A stretch of DNA of 20,307 nucleotides from Candidatus Atribacteria bacterium (lineage in GTDB: Bacteria > Atribacterota > Atribacteria > Atribacterales > Atribacteraceae). The translations under genes were made by a program, and so were the position numbers. Each line of letters starts with the position of its first letter. The stretch's first letter is position 1. This document shows, in pieces, positions 9,019 to 17,300 of this stretch. The notes below the pieces were generated by a model. That model was not told the origin of the DNA, ran no database searches, and worked only from the letters and a program-made list of their open reading frames with translations. The stretch spans positions 1 to 20,307 of the forward strand of contig PWXL01000146.1 in the NCBI GenBank assembly GCA_003561145.1. The letters are read 5' to 3'.

Positions 9019-10554
9019 TTATTCCCATTCTATGGTGGCCGGTGGTTTGGAGGTAATGTCAAAGACCATCCGGCCTATACCACTTACCTCATTGACCACC
9101 CGGCGGGCGATAACATCGAGCGTTTCATAAGATATGCGTGCCCAATCCGCGGTCATACCATCTTCGCTCATCACCGCGCGGAGCACTCCCACGTATTTAT
9201 ATGTCCGCTCATCTCCCATGATGCCGACACTGCGAACCGGCACCAACACACCGAATGATTGCCACAATTTCTTGTATATAGGAGAGGAACGTAATTCTTC
9301 CCTGATAATAAAGTCCATATCCCGCAGGATACTCAAACGGTTTTCCGTTACCTTCCCGATAATTCTCACCGCGAGGCCGGGGCCCGGAAAAGGCTGTCGC
9401 CAAATTATTTCCTCCGGGATACTCAATTCACCTGCCAATTTCCGCACCTCGTCCTTGAAAAGAAACCGCAAGGGTTCCACTACTTTGAGCTGCATATAAT
9501 CGGGTAATCCACCCACATTATGGTGCGACTTGATGCGCACCGATGGTCCGTACACAGAGACACTTTCAATAACATCAGGATAGGTGGTTCCCTGCAAAAG
9601 GTACGTTACGTCGCCAAGTTTTTTCGCTTCTTCCTCAAATACCTCGACAAACACGCGTCCGATTATCTTGCGTTTTTCCTCTGGATCGATCACACCGTTC
9701 AGTTGGCTGAGAAAGAGTTCACGGGCATCCGCGAAAATAACGCGTTCTTTTCCCAGAAGTTTTTCCATATTCCGCAGCACCCGCTCCGGTTCATGCTTGC
9801 GGAGAAGACCATTGTTGACGAATATACAATTCAACTGTTCACCTATGGCCCTGAAGGTGAGAACCGCTGCGGTAACTGAATCCACTCCGCCACTCAATGC
9901 GCAGACAACTCTCTGCCCCTTCACCTGCTCTCTCACCCACTGGACTTGTTGTTTCACAATAGATTCCGGCGTCCATTCCGCCCGGCACCCGCAAATATTA
10001 AAAACAAAATTTCCCAGGATCTCCTTGCCGAGGGGTGTATGTGACACTTCCGGGTGGAACTGGATTCCCCATAGCTTTCCTTCTTTGTCAGTTATGGCGG
10101 CCTTATCACAATTCTGGGTACGGCCGATAACCTCAAAACCCTCCGGGATTTCCTTCACACTGTCACCATGGCTCATCCAGGCAACCATCTCGCTGCCCAT
10201 GTTTGCGAAAATACCTTTTTTATGCAGTATTGAAAGTAAGGATTTTCCATACTCGCGGCTATGCGAATGAACAACTTTGCCTCCTAACATGGAAACGATA
10301 AGCTGCATACCGTAGCAAATTCCTAAAACCGGTTTCCCGGAATGCAAGATCGAGGGGTCAACCCGTGGTGCCGAGGGGTCTGTAACACTTGCCGGACTCC
10401 CCGAAAATATCACTCCACGAATCCCGGGGAGATCCAGAGAATATTCTTTCAGGTGATAGGGCCATATTTCACAATATACTTGTAAATCCCGAATACGGCG
10501 CGCAATAAGCTGTGTGTATTGAGAGCCGAAATCGAGAACGATGATCTTATCCAT
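9019..10554 (-). CDS. guaA: GMP synthase (glutamine-hydrolysing)
   Basis: A 511-residue two-domain GuaA that converts XMP to GMP using ATP and glutamine. The N-terminal class I glutamine amidotransferase domain has nucleophile Cys80 (GICYGMQLI) and the His167/Glu169 pair (GIQFHPEV). The ATP pyrophosphatase domain has the P-loop SGGVDS at 221-226. The C-terminal dimerisation domain ends with DITSKPPATIEWE, the usual family terminus. The ATG at 10554 is preceded by GGGGAGGTGAG and gives the standard start MDKIIVLDFGSQ; an upstream in-frame ATG adds 19 unrelated residues and was rejected. It starts two bases after the guaB3 stop. The oxyanion segment reads FSGSPASV, where many relatives have SGGP, a small difference. 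Confidence 0.97.
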   Translation of the reverse strand: MDKIIVLDFGSQYTQLIARRIRDLQVYCEIWPYHLKEYSLDLPGIRGVIFSGSPASVTDPSAPRVDPSILHSGKPVLGICYGMQLIVSMLGGKVVHSHSREYGKSLLSILHKKGIFANMGSEMVAWMSHGDSVKEIPEGFEVIGRTQNCDKAAITDKEGKLWGIQFHPEVSHTPLGKEILGNFVFNICGCRAEWTPESIVKQQVQWVREQVKGQRVVCALSGGVDSVTAAVLTFRAIGEQLNCIFVNNGLLRKHEPERVLRNMEKLLGKERVIFADARELFLSQLNGVIDPEEKRKIIGRVFVEVFEEEAKKLGDVTYLLQGTTYPDVIESVSVYGPSVRIKSHHNVGGLPDYMQLKVVEPLRFLFKDEVRKLAGELSIPEEIIWRQPFPGPGLAVRIIGKVTENRLSILRDMDFIIREELRSSPIYKKLWQSFGVLVPVRSVGIMGDERTYKYVGVLRAVMSEDGMTADWARISYETLDVIARRVVNEVSGIGRMVFDITSKPPATIEWE

Positions 10555-10556
10555 AC

Positions 10557-11720
10557 TCACCTCCCCATACCTACTGCCTGAGACTTTTGCAGAAACTTCC
10601 CTTCCGTCCATATGGTAGGTGAAATAACGATTTCAGCATTCTGCATCTCGCGTATATTCCGGGCACCTAAAGAACCCATGGAACCGCGTAAGGCTCCCAC
10701 AAAGTTCATGGTACCATCAGTGGTATGGCTCGGTCCAAGCAGAATCTCTTCCAATGTCCCGCTCACCCCTGTCTTGACCAGGGTCCCCCTGGGCAGGTTG
10801 GGATCAGGAGTGGCCATCCCCCAATGGTGTCCCTTGCCGGGTGCTTCGTCCGCATACGCCAGGGGAGATCCCAGCATAACAGCATCAGCTCCGGCGGCAA
10901 TAGCCTTGGCGACATCTCCCCCCACCCTCATGCCTCCATCAGTTATAATGGAAACCCTTCTTCCCGTAGCGCGTAGATACTCATCCCTTGCGGCGGCTGC
11001 ATCGACCGTAGCTGTTATTTGCGGTACGCCTATGCCTAAAACCGCACGCGTGGTGCAGGCCGCTCCGGGGCCTATTCCTACCAGTATACCTGCTGCACCG
11101 GCACGCATGAGTTCAATGGCTGCCCCAAAACTCGCACAGTTGCCGACAAGCACCGGTATGGGGGAATTCTTGCAAAAAAGAGAGAGGTCAAAAATTGGAG
11201 ATGAAACAGATTCAAAACGAACCGTAGTTACGGTTGACTGGATAATCAGAAGATCAAGACCAGCCTGTATCGCGCTCATCCCGAGGGTATTGGCACGGGC
11301 GGGGGTGACGGAAGCCGCCGCCGGCCCTCCGTTTTTTTTGATTTGTGCAATCATCAGGGTAACAAGCTCATCCTGTATGGGTGCCCGGTAGACTTTTTGT
11401 AAAAACTGTGTCACCTGGTCGCGGGGCAATGCTATTAATGTATCGATTATTTCATATGGGTCCTGGTAACGGGTGAAAATCCCTTCAAGGTTCAATACAC
11501 CCAAGGCTCCCAATTTCCCCATGTGTGCAGCCATTCGTGGATCAATCACTCCATCCATGGCCGCTCCCAGGATAGGAAGCTGCAGTGTCATCCCCCCGAT
11601 GTTGGTGGAGGTATCCACATCGCGGGGGTCCAGGGTCAGCGGCCCCGGCACAAGCGAAACATCATCAAAACCGTATACCATCCGTGCCGGGCGATTTCGC
11701 CCGATAAAACGGTTTTCCAT
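10557..11720 (-). CDS. guaB3: GuaB3-family IMP dehydrogenase-like protein
   Basis: A 387-residue TIM-barrel protein of the IMP dehydrogenase/GMP reductase superfamily. It has no CBS domain pair and matches the GuaB3 type, about 380 residues. The cysteine loop GIGPGAACTTR places the catalytic Cys at 222. The phosphate-binding DGGMRVGGDVAKAIAAGADAVMLGS (261-285, a split motif) follows. The flap carries GKGHHWGMATPDPNLPRG, typical of GuaB3 and unlike canonical GuaB. The C-terminal half repeats the family glycine-rich segment GALRGSMGSLGARNIREMQ. The ATG at 11720 is preceded by AAAGGGGGAA; an in-frame start 54 bases upstream overlaps the promoter candidate. Known: some GuaB3 proteins show IMP dehydrogenase activity. 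Inferred: placed two bases before guaA, it probably supplies XMP. A canonical guaB may exist elsewhere. Confidence 0.9.
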   Translation of the reverse strand: MENRFIGRNRPARMVYGFDDVSLVPGPLTLDPRDVDTSTNIGGMTLQLPILGAAMDGVIDPRMAAHMGKLGALGVLNLEGIFTRYQDPYEIIDTLIALPRDQVTQFLQKVYRAPIQDELVTLMIAQIKKNGGPAAASVTPARANTLGMSAIQAGLDLLIIQSTVTTVRFESVSSPIFDLSLFCKNSPIPVLVGNCASFGAAIELMRAGAAGILVGIGPGAACTTRAVLGIGVPQITATVDAAAARDEYLRATGRRVSIITDGGMRVGGDVAKAIAAGADAVMLGSPLAYADEAPGKGHHWGMATPDPNLPRGTLVKTGVSGTLEEILLGPSHTTDGTMNFVGALRGSMGSLGARNIREMQNAEIVISPTIWTEGKFLQKSQAVGMGR

Positions 11721-11762
11721 GAGCTTCCCCCTTTGTCCTGTATCGGTCTGCAAGTTTTCTGT

Positions 11763-11795
11763 ATTATAGTACATTCAGTGGAAAGGAGAAAACGC
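11763..11795 (-). promoter_or_regulatory. candidate promoter before guaB3-guaA-purA
   Basis: A perfect -10 hexamer TATAAT lies on the minus strand at 11763-11768, in the 54-base gap between tsaD and guaB3 and about 42 bases before the guaB3 ATG. The -35 region, inside the tsaD end, is T-rich (TTTTCTCC) but has no good TTGACA match. Expected transcription start is near 11756. No PurR-type box or guanine riboswitch was recognised in the short leader. Confidence 0.4.
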
Positions 11796-12818
11796 CGTAT
11801 GTGTGGGTCCCAGGGGAAGCCGGGGATCGGGTTCCAGAGTGAGAGGACTGCGCTCTCCCCGCGAAAGATGAAAATCTCCACATGCAGCGATCATGGCGGC
11901 GTTGTCGGTGCACAAAGAGAGCGATGGGAAGAAAATACGGTATCCCTCGTTCTCCCCTTTTTTCTTTATTCTTTCCCGTAAAGCTCGATTGGCTGCAACA
12001 CCCCCTCCCACAACAACCTGTTTGTAACCCGTCAGGAGCAGGGCATGCCAAGTCTTTTTCACCAGGGTGCGAATCACCGCCTCTTGGAAAGAAGCGGCCA
12101 GGTCATGGAGTAATGCAGTATCTTTTTGTTCCCTGGCAGAAAGATTTTTAAAAGTTCTCACCACGGCGGTTTTGATTCCACTGAAAGAAAAATCACAACT
12201 TGCTTCCTCTTCCAAGCCTCCACGAAAAAAAAATCGATCGCTGTTTCCCTCCTGTGCCATTTCGTCTATTATGGGGCCGCCGGGCCAGCCCAGCCCAAGG
12301 TACTTCGCCACCTTATCGTATGCTTCCCCCGCCGCATCATCGCGTGTTTTTCCAAGCAGCCGGTAGTGTCCCCATTCTTTTACTGCGTATAAAGATGTGT
12401 GACCGCCCGAAACCAGGAGGGACACGAATGGTGTCTGTATATCAGGCTGCTCCAGGCGTGGAGCAAACAAATGGCCCTCCAGGTGATTGACTCCTATAAA
12501 TGGACGATCGTAGACAAGGGCCAAAACCTTGGCACAGCACATCCCCATCAACAAAGAACCGGTGAGTCCCGGGCCTGCGGTAGCTGCGTATCCGTCAATC
12601 TGCGTGATATCGATGCCCGCCAGATGCAATACGTCATCCAGGAGAGGAAGTAAAAGTTCCAGGTGCTTTCGGGATGCCCCCTCCGGGACAATACCGCCGA
12701 ACCGGCGGTGGGCGTCAAGTTGCCCGGACACATGATTGGCCACAAGACGGTTCCCGTTTTCAACCACCGCCACCGAGGTATCATCACAGCTTGTTTCCAC
12801 CCCCAGAACAAAAGTCAA
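11775..12818 (-). CDS. tsaD: tRNA N6-threonylcarbamoyladenosine transferase TsaD
   Basis: A 347-residue TsaD (older names Gcp, YgjD), the catalytic subunit that moves the threonylcarbamoyl group from its AMP carrier to A37 of ANN-decoding tRNAs, working with TsaB and TsaE. It starts LGVETSCDDTSVAVV, the ASKHA nucleotide-binding signature. The metal-binding pair is His112 and His116 in NHLEGH, and the third ligand is the Asp of CTDNAAMIA near 305. The start is TTG at 12816-12818, overlapping the rimI stop in a TTGA junction, with GAGGAG about ten bases upstream. Family members usually have a hydrophobic residue in VPE-x-ASR; here it is Gly. The gene is the last of the tsaE-tsaB-rimI-tsaD set. 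Confidence 0.96.
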   Translation of the reverse strand: MTFVLGVETSCDDTSVAVVENGNRLVANHVSGQLDAHRRFGGIVPEGASRKHLELLLPLLDDVLHLAGIDITQIDGYAATAGPGLTGSLLMGMCCAKVLALVYDRPFIGVNHLEGHLFAPRLEQPDIQTPFVSLLVSGGHTSLYAVKEWGHYRLLGKTRDDAAGEAYDKVAKYLGLGWPGGPIIDEMAQEGNSDRFFFRGGLEEEASCDFSFSGIKTAVVRTFKNLSAREQKDTALLHDLAASFQEAVIRTLVKKTWHALLLTGYKQVVVGGGVAANRALRERIKKKGENEGYRIFFPSLSLCTDNAAMIAACGDFHLSRGERSPLTLEPDPRLPLGPTHTAFSPFH

Positions 12819-13318
12819 TATTCTTTCTCTCCTCTCAACACATTTTTTCTCATGACCAGGGCATCTTCTCCGTCACTGTAATAACGCTTTCTCACCCGCT
12901 CAATCTGAAATCCAAATTCCCTGTAGAGTTCCTGGGCACCTGTGTTGGAAAGACGGACCTCGAGAAGCACCTCTTCACAGCCGCGGAGCCGTGCATATTC
13001 CAGAGAAAATGTGAGAATTTTACGGCCGAAGCCCTTGCCCCTGAAGAAAGGATGCACGGCAAAGGTCGTTATGTGAGCCACTTCCCACAATATCCACATG
13101 CCAACATACCCGATAACCCGTTTCTCCCAGGTGCCGACAAAATAATTTGCCGCCCTGTTTGACAGCTCGGTAAAAAATAGTGAATACGACCAGGGCTGGG
13201 GAAACGATTTTTTTTCAATGGCTACCACGTACGACAGATGATGAGGACGCATATGTTCAATGCGGAAAGAGCCTTCATCCAAAGGTGTTGCATCAATCGA
13301 GGAAAACCTTCGAACCAT
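12815..13318 (-). CDS. rimI: ribosomal protein S18-alanine N-acetyltransferase RimI-type GNAT
   Basis: A GNAT-fold acetyltransferase of about 167 residues. The core begins FRIEHMRPHHLSYVVAIEK, followed by SFPQPWSYSLFFTEL. The acetyl-CoA loop is RGKGFG at 93-98 after the beta strand ITTFAVHP. The later LEVRLSNTGAQELYREFGF segment is typical of RimI, as is the final KRYYSDGEDALVMRK. RimI proteins acetylate the N-terminal alanine of ribosomal protein S18, but Bacillota homologues in the tsa cluster may have other targets. The start is uncertain. The ATG at 13318 overlaps the tsaB end by 26 bases and has a poor binding site; a much longer open frame running upstream inside tsaB is not real coding. 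The stop overlaps the tsaD start. Confidence 0.88.
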   Translation of the reverse strand: MVRRFSSIDATPLDEGSFRIEHMRPHHLSYVVAIEKKSFPQPWSYSLFFTELSNRAANYFVGTWEKRVIGYVGMWILWEVAHITTFAVHPFFRGKGFGRKILTFSLEYARLRGCEEVLLEVRLSNTGAQELYREFGFQIERVRKRYYSDGEDALVMRKNVLRGEKEY

Positions 13319-13973
13319 AGGTGGGCACCAGCGTAAAAATGTTGTCGAACAAGTCACTGCCCTGACCGCTATCATATATCTGTTGTGCCAATTCAGCAAG
13401 GAACCGGCCGTCAGGATACGAACGATCTGGAGGAAAACAATGATAGCCAAGCGTATGGAAGGTTTCCGCAATATCATGCCAGGGAGTGATAATAAGGGTT
13501 CCCTCGCTGGACACTTGTTCCATACACTGCTGGAGAGAACCTGTTTCAACCTGTATTCGTTCGTGGTAATTGTACTCGCAATCAGCAGGAAAATGAGACC
13601 AGAATACTTCCCCTTTCTTGTGGAAAATTACGGGAACAAGAGCGTTCCCCTGCCTGCATGAAGAAGGAACGGCCGCTGCCATAACAGCCAGTGTCGGTAT
13701 TCCCACGAGAGGGCACTGCAGACTATAAGCAAGGGTTTTTCCTATTATGGCAGCGATCTTGGCACCGGTGAAAGATCCGGGTCCGGTCCCCACCGCTATG
13801 CACTGAACCGTTGCTCTTTTCAAGGATCCTTTCTCTCGCATCTCTTGCAAAACTTCCATGAGAATACGGGAATGGTTTCCCGCCGCATATCTCACCAGGG
13901 AAAACTCGCATCTTTTATTGTCCCCCAAGGCTATGCTGAGCCAGGGAGTAGCAGAGTCAATGGCCAAAATCAT
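13293..13973 (-). CDS. tsaB: t6A synthesis accessory protein TsaB
   Basis: A 226-residue TsaB (YeaZ), an ASKHA-fold paralogue of TsaD that forms the dimer partner in the t6A complex. It starts MILAIDSATPWLSIAL, with the family segment GTGPGSFTGAKIAAIIGKTLAY in the first 100 residues and GIPTLAVMAAAVP after it. It lacks TsaD's metal-binding histidines, as expected. The C-terminal half is more variable, as usual in the family. The ATG at 13973 has an AGAGGT site. The start overlaps the tsaE end by 17 bases and its stop lies inside rimI, so translation of the set is tightly coupled. Confidence 0.93.
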   Translation of the reverse strand: MILAIDSATPWLSIALGDNKRCEFSLVRYAAGNHSRILMEVLQEMREKGSLKRATVQCIAVGTGPGSFTGAKIAAIIGKTLAYSLQCPLVGIPTLAVMAAAVPSSCRQGNALVPVIFHKKGEVFWSHFPADCEYNYHERIQVETGSLQQCMEQVSSEGTLIITPWHDIAETFHTLGYHCFPPDRSYPDGRFLAELAQQIYDSGQGSDLFDNIFTLVPTYGSKVFLD

Positions 13974-14427
13974 TTTTTACCTCTTTCTGACAACCTTTTT
14001 CCCGGGAAAAAAATATGCGTATATGCCTCGTATTTTCTCCTGCCCAGGACATTTCAACCCGGTACACAGGAGGCGGAAAGTTCTCTGCAAAACGGTCTCC
14101 CCACTCGACTGCGGTTACGGCCCTGTCTTCCAGGTATTCAAACACATCTAAGGCTGCAACTTCCTCCCAGGAATCAATGCGATACAAATCCATATGAAAA
14201 AGAGGTATGGTTCCGGACCGGTGTTCATGAATGATCGTGAATGTCGGGCTGACAATTTCATTGGGGTCGATACCCAAACCTTCGGCCATACCTTTAACAA
14301 AAACAGTCTTACCGGTTCCCAACTCCCCGCCCAGGAGAACCAGTCCACCGTTTGTCAGATGGCTCCGGACAAACTCTGCGGCCAAGCACCTCGTGTGTTT
14401 CTCGTTTTCACTTCTTAATACCGTCAT
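13957..14427 (-). CDS. tsaE: t6A synthesis ATPase TsaE
   Basis: A 156-residue P-loop ATPase (YjeE) that drives turnover of the TsaB-TsaD t6A complex. Walker A is GELGTGKT at 34-41. The family motif SPTFTIIHEH follows, then HMDLYRID and the VEWGDR segment near 110. The length fits the family. The start ATG at 14427 has GAGGA seven bases upstream, partly inside one arm of an inverted repeat. The gene leads the tsaE-tsaB-rimI-tsaD set and is separated from alr by 98 bases, the largest gap in the window. The C-terminal 15 residues are charged and overlap tsaB. Confidence 0.95.
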   Translation of the reverse strand: MTVLRSENEKHTRCLAAEFVRSHLTNGGLVLLGGELGTGKTVFVKGMAEGLGIDPNEIVSPTFTIIHEHRSGTIPLFHMDLYRIDSWEEVAALDVFEYLEDRAVTAVEWGDRFAENFPPPVYRVEMSWAGENTRHIRIFFSREKGCQKEVKNDFGH

Positions 14428-14436
14428 GTGTTGTTC

Positions 14437-14466
14437 CTCGATTCATGCAGCGGGTCAAGAATCGAG
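14437..14466 (-). promoter_or_regulatory. inverted repeat overlapping the tsaE ribosome binding site
   Basis: Perfect 8-bp arms CTCGATTC (14437-14444) and GAATCGAG (14459-14466) are separated by 14 bases. In the mRNA the 3' arm covers the first three bases of the tsaE binding site GAGGA (14435-14439), so folding would partly hide it. There is no U tract, so it is not a factor-independent terminator. The remaining bases 14467-14525 of this gap show no promoter or gene that I can support. Confidence 0.4.
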
Positions 14467-14525
14467 TTGCCGCTTTTGAAGCCGCTCCCCCGCTACGCCT
14501 CTTCCCCGATCCTCAATGCACTCAC

Positions 14526-15638
14526 TCAAATGAAGATCTTGTTTTTCACTCGTACCAGGCTGCACAAAATCTCGTGCGGAATAGTACCGGCAAGGTTGGC
14601 AAGTTCTTCTACGGAGATTGCATCGCTGCCATCCTCTCCAATCAGTACGGCTTCATCTCCTTTTTCTACAGCGGGAATATCCGTAACATCAACCATCATC
14701 TGGTCCATGGAAATCGTTCCCGCAACCCGTGACCGGTGTCCCCGGATCAAGACCTCCATGCGGTTGGAAAGAGAACGGAAAATCCCCTGTGAATACCCTA
14801 CGGGTAAAACCGCAACTCGGCTTGGACAGGGAGTAATGTAGGTCGCACCATATCCCATGGGAAAACATGCCGGAAGGTGTTTGACAAATTTTACACGGGT
14901 TTTCAAACTCATAACCGGTTGCAGTCCGCTGCTGCGAATGAGTGAAGCATCTCCTGTGGGTGACACACCGAACAGAGCGATGCCAATTCGTGCCATATCC
15001 ATCCGCATCTCGGGAAAGAGCAAGAAGCCTGCGCTGTTACAACAGTGCCTGACCAGGCCACTATCTTCACATGCAGCGGGGAAAAGCTGTACAAAATCTC
15101 TATACTGTCTCTGTGTATGTTCGGGATCACATTCGGCACAGGAAAAGTGAGTCATCACACCCGCAAGAAAAAGTGATGGAAAGCGCTTCTTTGCCTGCTC
15201 AAGAAACTCCGGCACATCTGAAGTGAGAATTCCCATCCGCCCCATCCCGGTGTCAACTTTGAGATGGAAGCGGGGGCAATCACGGTGCAAGGCCATGGAG
15301 CGACTCAAATGTTCAAGCTCGTCCATACTTGAGATCACCGGTGTCAAGCGATGCAAAAAAAGCTCTTCCGTCTCTTCAGAAAAAAAACCTCCCAGGAGAA
15401 AAATCTCACCCTTTACTCCTTTTTCCCTTAACTGTTTTCCCTCGGAAACCGAGGCTACTCCAAAGCTTCGCAAACCTGTGTCCGAAAGCGATACAACCGT
15501 GTCAACCCCGTGACCGTAGGCATCGGCCTTGACAACAGCCATTATCCGGGAACCGCTCTTCTTTCCCATTGCTTGCAGCCGCAGAAGATTAGAACGTAAT
15601 CTGTTGCGGTTGATCTCCATCCATAACTGATAAGGCAT
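14526..15638 (-). CDS. alr: alanine racemase
   Basis: A 370-residue PLP-dependent alanine racemase, which makes D-alanine for peptidoglycan. Lys37 in AVVKADAYGHGV is the PLP-binding lysine, and Tyr263 in MGYGATY is the second catalytic base on the C-terminal beta domain. The conserved TISMDQMMVDVTD segment is near 308-320, and HLKVDTGMGRMG is present in the barrel. The ATG at 15638 is chosen for its GAGGTG site and family-like N terminus (MPYQLWMEINRNRL); a longer frame adds 11 residues without support. The start lies 50 bases inside the end of the epimerase/dehydratase gene, an unusually long overlap but one with a clear binding site. Alr next to nnr is a common Bacillota arrangement. Confidence 0.96.
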   Translation of the reverse strand: MPYQLWMEINRNRLRSNLLRLQAMGKKSGSRIMAVVKADAYGHGVDTVVSLSDTGLRSFGVASVSEGKQLREKGVKGEIFLLGGFFSEETEELFLHRLTPVISSMDELEHLSRSMALHRDCPRFHLKVDTGMGRMGILTSDVPEFLEQAKKRFPSLFLAGVMTHFSCAECDPEHTQRQYRDFVQLFPAACEDSGLVRHCCNSAGFLLFPEMRMDMARIGIALFGVSPTGDASLIRSSGLQPVMSLKTRVKFVKHLPACFPMGYGATYITPCPSRVAVLPVGYSQGIFRSLSNRMEVLIRGHRSRVAGTISMDQMMVDVTDIPAVEKGDEAVLIGEDGSDAISVEELANLAGTIPHEILCSLVRVKNKIFI

Positions 15639-17247
15639 ATTCACCTCGCATGACCACCTTTTCCGCTTCACCTATATATTCTGCAATATCTCCAGCCAAG
15701 GGATGGATCATTCCTTTTTTCCGCAAGAGCTCACCGCTTATACCGTGGAGGAAGACCCCGCACTTTGCCGCTTCAAGCGGTTCGGCTCCACGTGCTATTA
15801 ATGCGGCAATCAACCCGGAGAGAACATCACCGCTTCCTGCAGTGGCAAGGGCGCTGTCACCGGTAGGGTTCACGAATACCGACCCCCCGGGTGAAGCTAC
15901 CACAGTTCCCGGACCCTTCAGTACAAGGATACATCCGAAAAAATCCGCTGCCTCCCGTGCAGCTGCCACCCGGTCATTATGAACATCCTGAAACGTCACA
16001 CCTCGCAAGCGGGCCAATTCTCCTGGATGTGGTGTTGCAACCCAACCGCCGAGTTTTTTCTTGAAGCTTTCCCGCTCAAGAGCAAGAGCGTTCAAGGCAT
16101 CGGCGTCTAAAACTCCCCTCCAGGGGGATTTTTCGATAAAGCGCTCAACAAACAATACAGTTCCCGCCATGCTTCCCAAACCAGGCCCGAGCACAACGGA
16201 GGAACATTTTCTTCCTGCCAGGCCGCTTATAACATCTTCAACCATGCCGGCTGTATAAAAAAATTCTCCTTTTCCACCAGGTAAGGGTATGGTTATGACT
16301 TCCGGTAGGGAAGGTTTGACCAGGGAGCACAAATGAACCGGCAGAGACCATACCACCATCCCGCTTCCTCCGCGAAGGGCTCCTCTGCAGCTGAGTATGC
16401 CCGCGCCGAGCATACCTTCAGATCCCGATACTATTCCCACCACTCCGGCAGATATTTTATGATCTCCGGGAAGACGGCGGGGAAGGTTTGCACGCACGTG
16501 ACGGGGTGTTGTGAGACTCTCCCTGCTGTGTGCCTGAATATCCTTTCCCGGTAAAGGGATACCTATATCAACACACTCAACAGTCCCACAGTACTCTTTA
16601 CCCGGCCATACCACCAAACCACATTTCACCAGACCCATTGTTACCGTATAATGAGCGCGCACCGCGCAGCCCATTGGTGCCCCGGTTCCCGCGTTGATGC
16701 CGGAAGGAATATCAACGGAGACAACCACTTTCCGGGAAAGACTGTTTATGCCTTCCACCACCTCCCGGTAACGCCCGGTTACTGGACGGTCGGTTCCCGT
16801 TCCCAATAGTGCATCTACCACTAAGCTCTCTTCTGCAAGGTGAAGGGATCCCGATTCTTGTATCAGGAGGATGGGAATACCAAGAGACCGGGCAATCCGG
16901 TAATTGGCCAGGACATCGCCCTTCAATCGGTCAGGATCAGCCGCTAAAAGTATATGCAGAGAAACATCCGGCAACCCAAGAGTGAGATGGCGGGCTATCA
17001 CGAGGCCGTCTCCCCCGTTGTTCCCCAAGCCGCACACCACTTGTATTTTCTTCAAACCAGGATTTTCCAGCCAGACTCTGCGTACCGCTGCAGCCGTATT
17101 TTTCCCGGCGTTTTCCATCAAAACCAGGGTTGTCACACCGGTGCGGCTGACTGTATTCTCTTCGATCTTCCTCATGGCTGCACCATCAACCAGGGGAATG
17201 TGTAAACTTTCCCCACCCGGCCTGGATTCATGTATATACTCGTACAC
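15589..17247 (-). CDS. nnr: bifunctional NAD(P)H-hydrate epimerase / ADP-dependent NAD(P)H-hydrate dehydratase
   Basis: A 552-residue fusion that repairs hydrated NADH and NADPH. The N-terminal YjeF_N epimerase domain (about 20-225) has MRKIEENTV and the glycine loop CGLGNNGGDG at 72-81, with VDALLGTG and VDIPSGINAGTG later. The C-terminal ribokinase-like dehydratase domain (about 240-530) has VLGPGLGS, LDADALNAL, ATPHPGELARL and GSGDVLSGLIAALIA, with the catalytic Asp at 474. The epimerase-first order is the usual bacterial one. The start is GTG at 17247, with GGGAGG six bases upstream. It begins 53 bases after the EF-G-like gene; that gap (17248-17300) shows no promoter or terminator. Confidence 0.96.
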   Translation of the reverse strand: MYEYIHESRPGGESLHIPLVDGAAMRKIEENTVSRTGVTTLVLMENAGKNTAAAVRRVWLENPGLKKIQVVCGLGNNGGDGLVIARHLTLGLPDVSLHILLAADPDRLKGDVLANYRIARSLGIPILLIQESGSLHLAEESLVVDALLGTGTDRPVTGRYREVVEGINSLSRKVVVSVDIPSGINAGTGAPMGCAVRAHYTVTMGLVKCGLVVWPGKEYCGTVECVDIGIPLPGKDIQAHSRESLTTPRHVRANLPRRLPGDHKISAGVVGIVSGSEGMLGAGILSCRGALRGGSGMVVWSLPVHLCSLVKPSLPEVITIPLPGGKGEFFYTAGMVEDVISGLAGRKCSSVVLGPGLGSMAGTVLFVERFIEKSPWRGVLDADALNALALERESFKKKLGGWVATPHPGELARLRGVTFQDVHNDRVAAAREAADFFGCILVLKGPGTVVASPGGSVFVNPTGDSALATAGSGDVLSGLIAALIARGAEPLEAAKCGVFLHGISGELLRKKGMIHPLAGDIAEYIGEAEKVVMRGEYALSVMDGDQPQQITF

Positions 17248-17300
17248 CGGAATCCTCCCATCTCCATACCATGGGTTATGTTTTGTCGTGCGGGGACCGA

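Noticed and set aside
10555..10611. 19-residue N-terminal extension of GuaA
   Set aside because: The strong binding site and family-like start MDKIIVLDFG fix the start at 10554; the extension overlaps the guaB3 end.
10612..11391. Open frame of 259 codons on the plus strand opposite guaB3
   Set aside because: Low-complexity Ala/Pro/Ser translation, fully antisense to conserved guaB3; a shadow of its codon pattern.
13319..13549. Upstream extension of the rimI frame by 77 codons
   Set aside because: It lies inside tsaB in another frame, and RimI homologues do not have such an N-terminal part.
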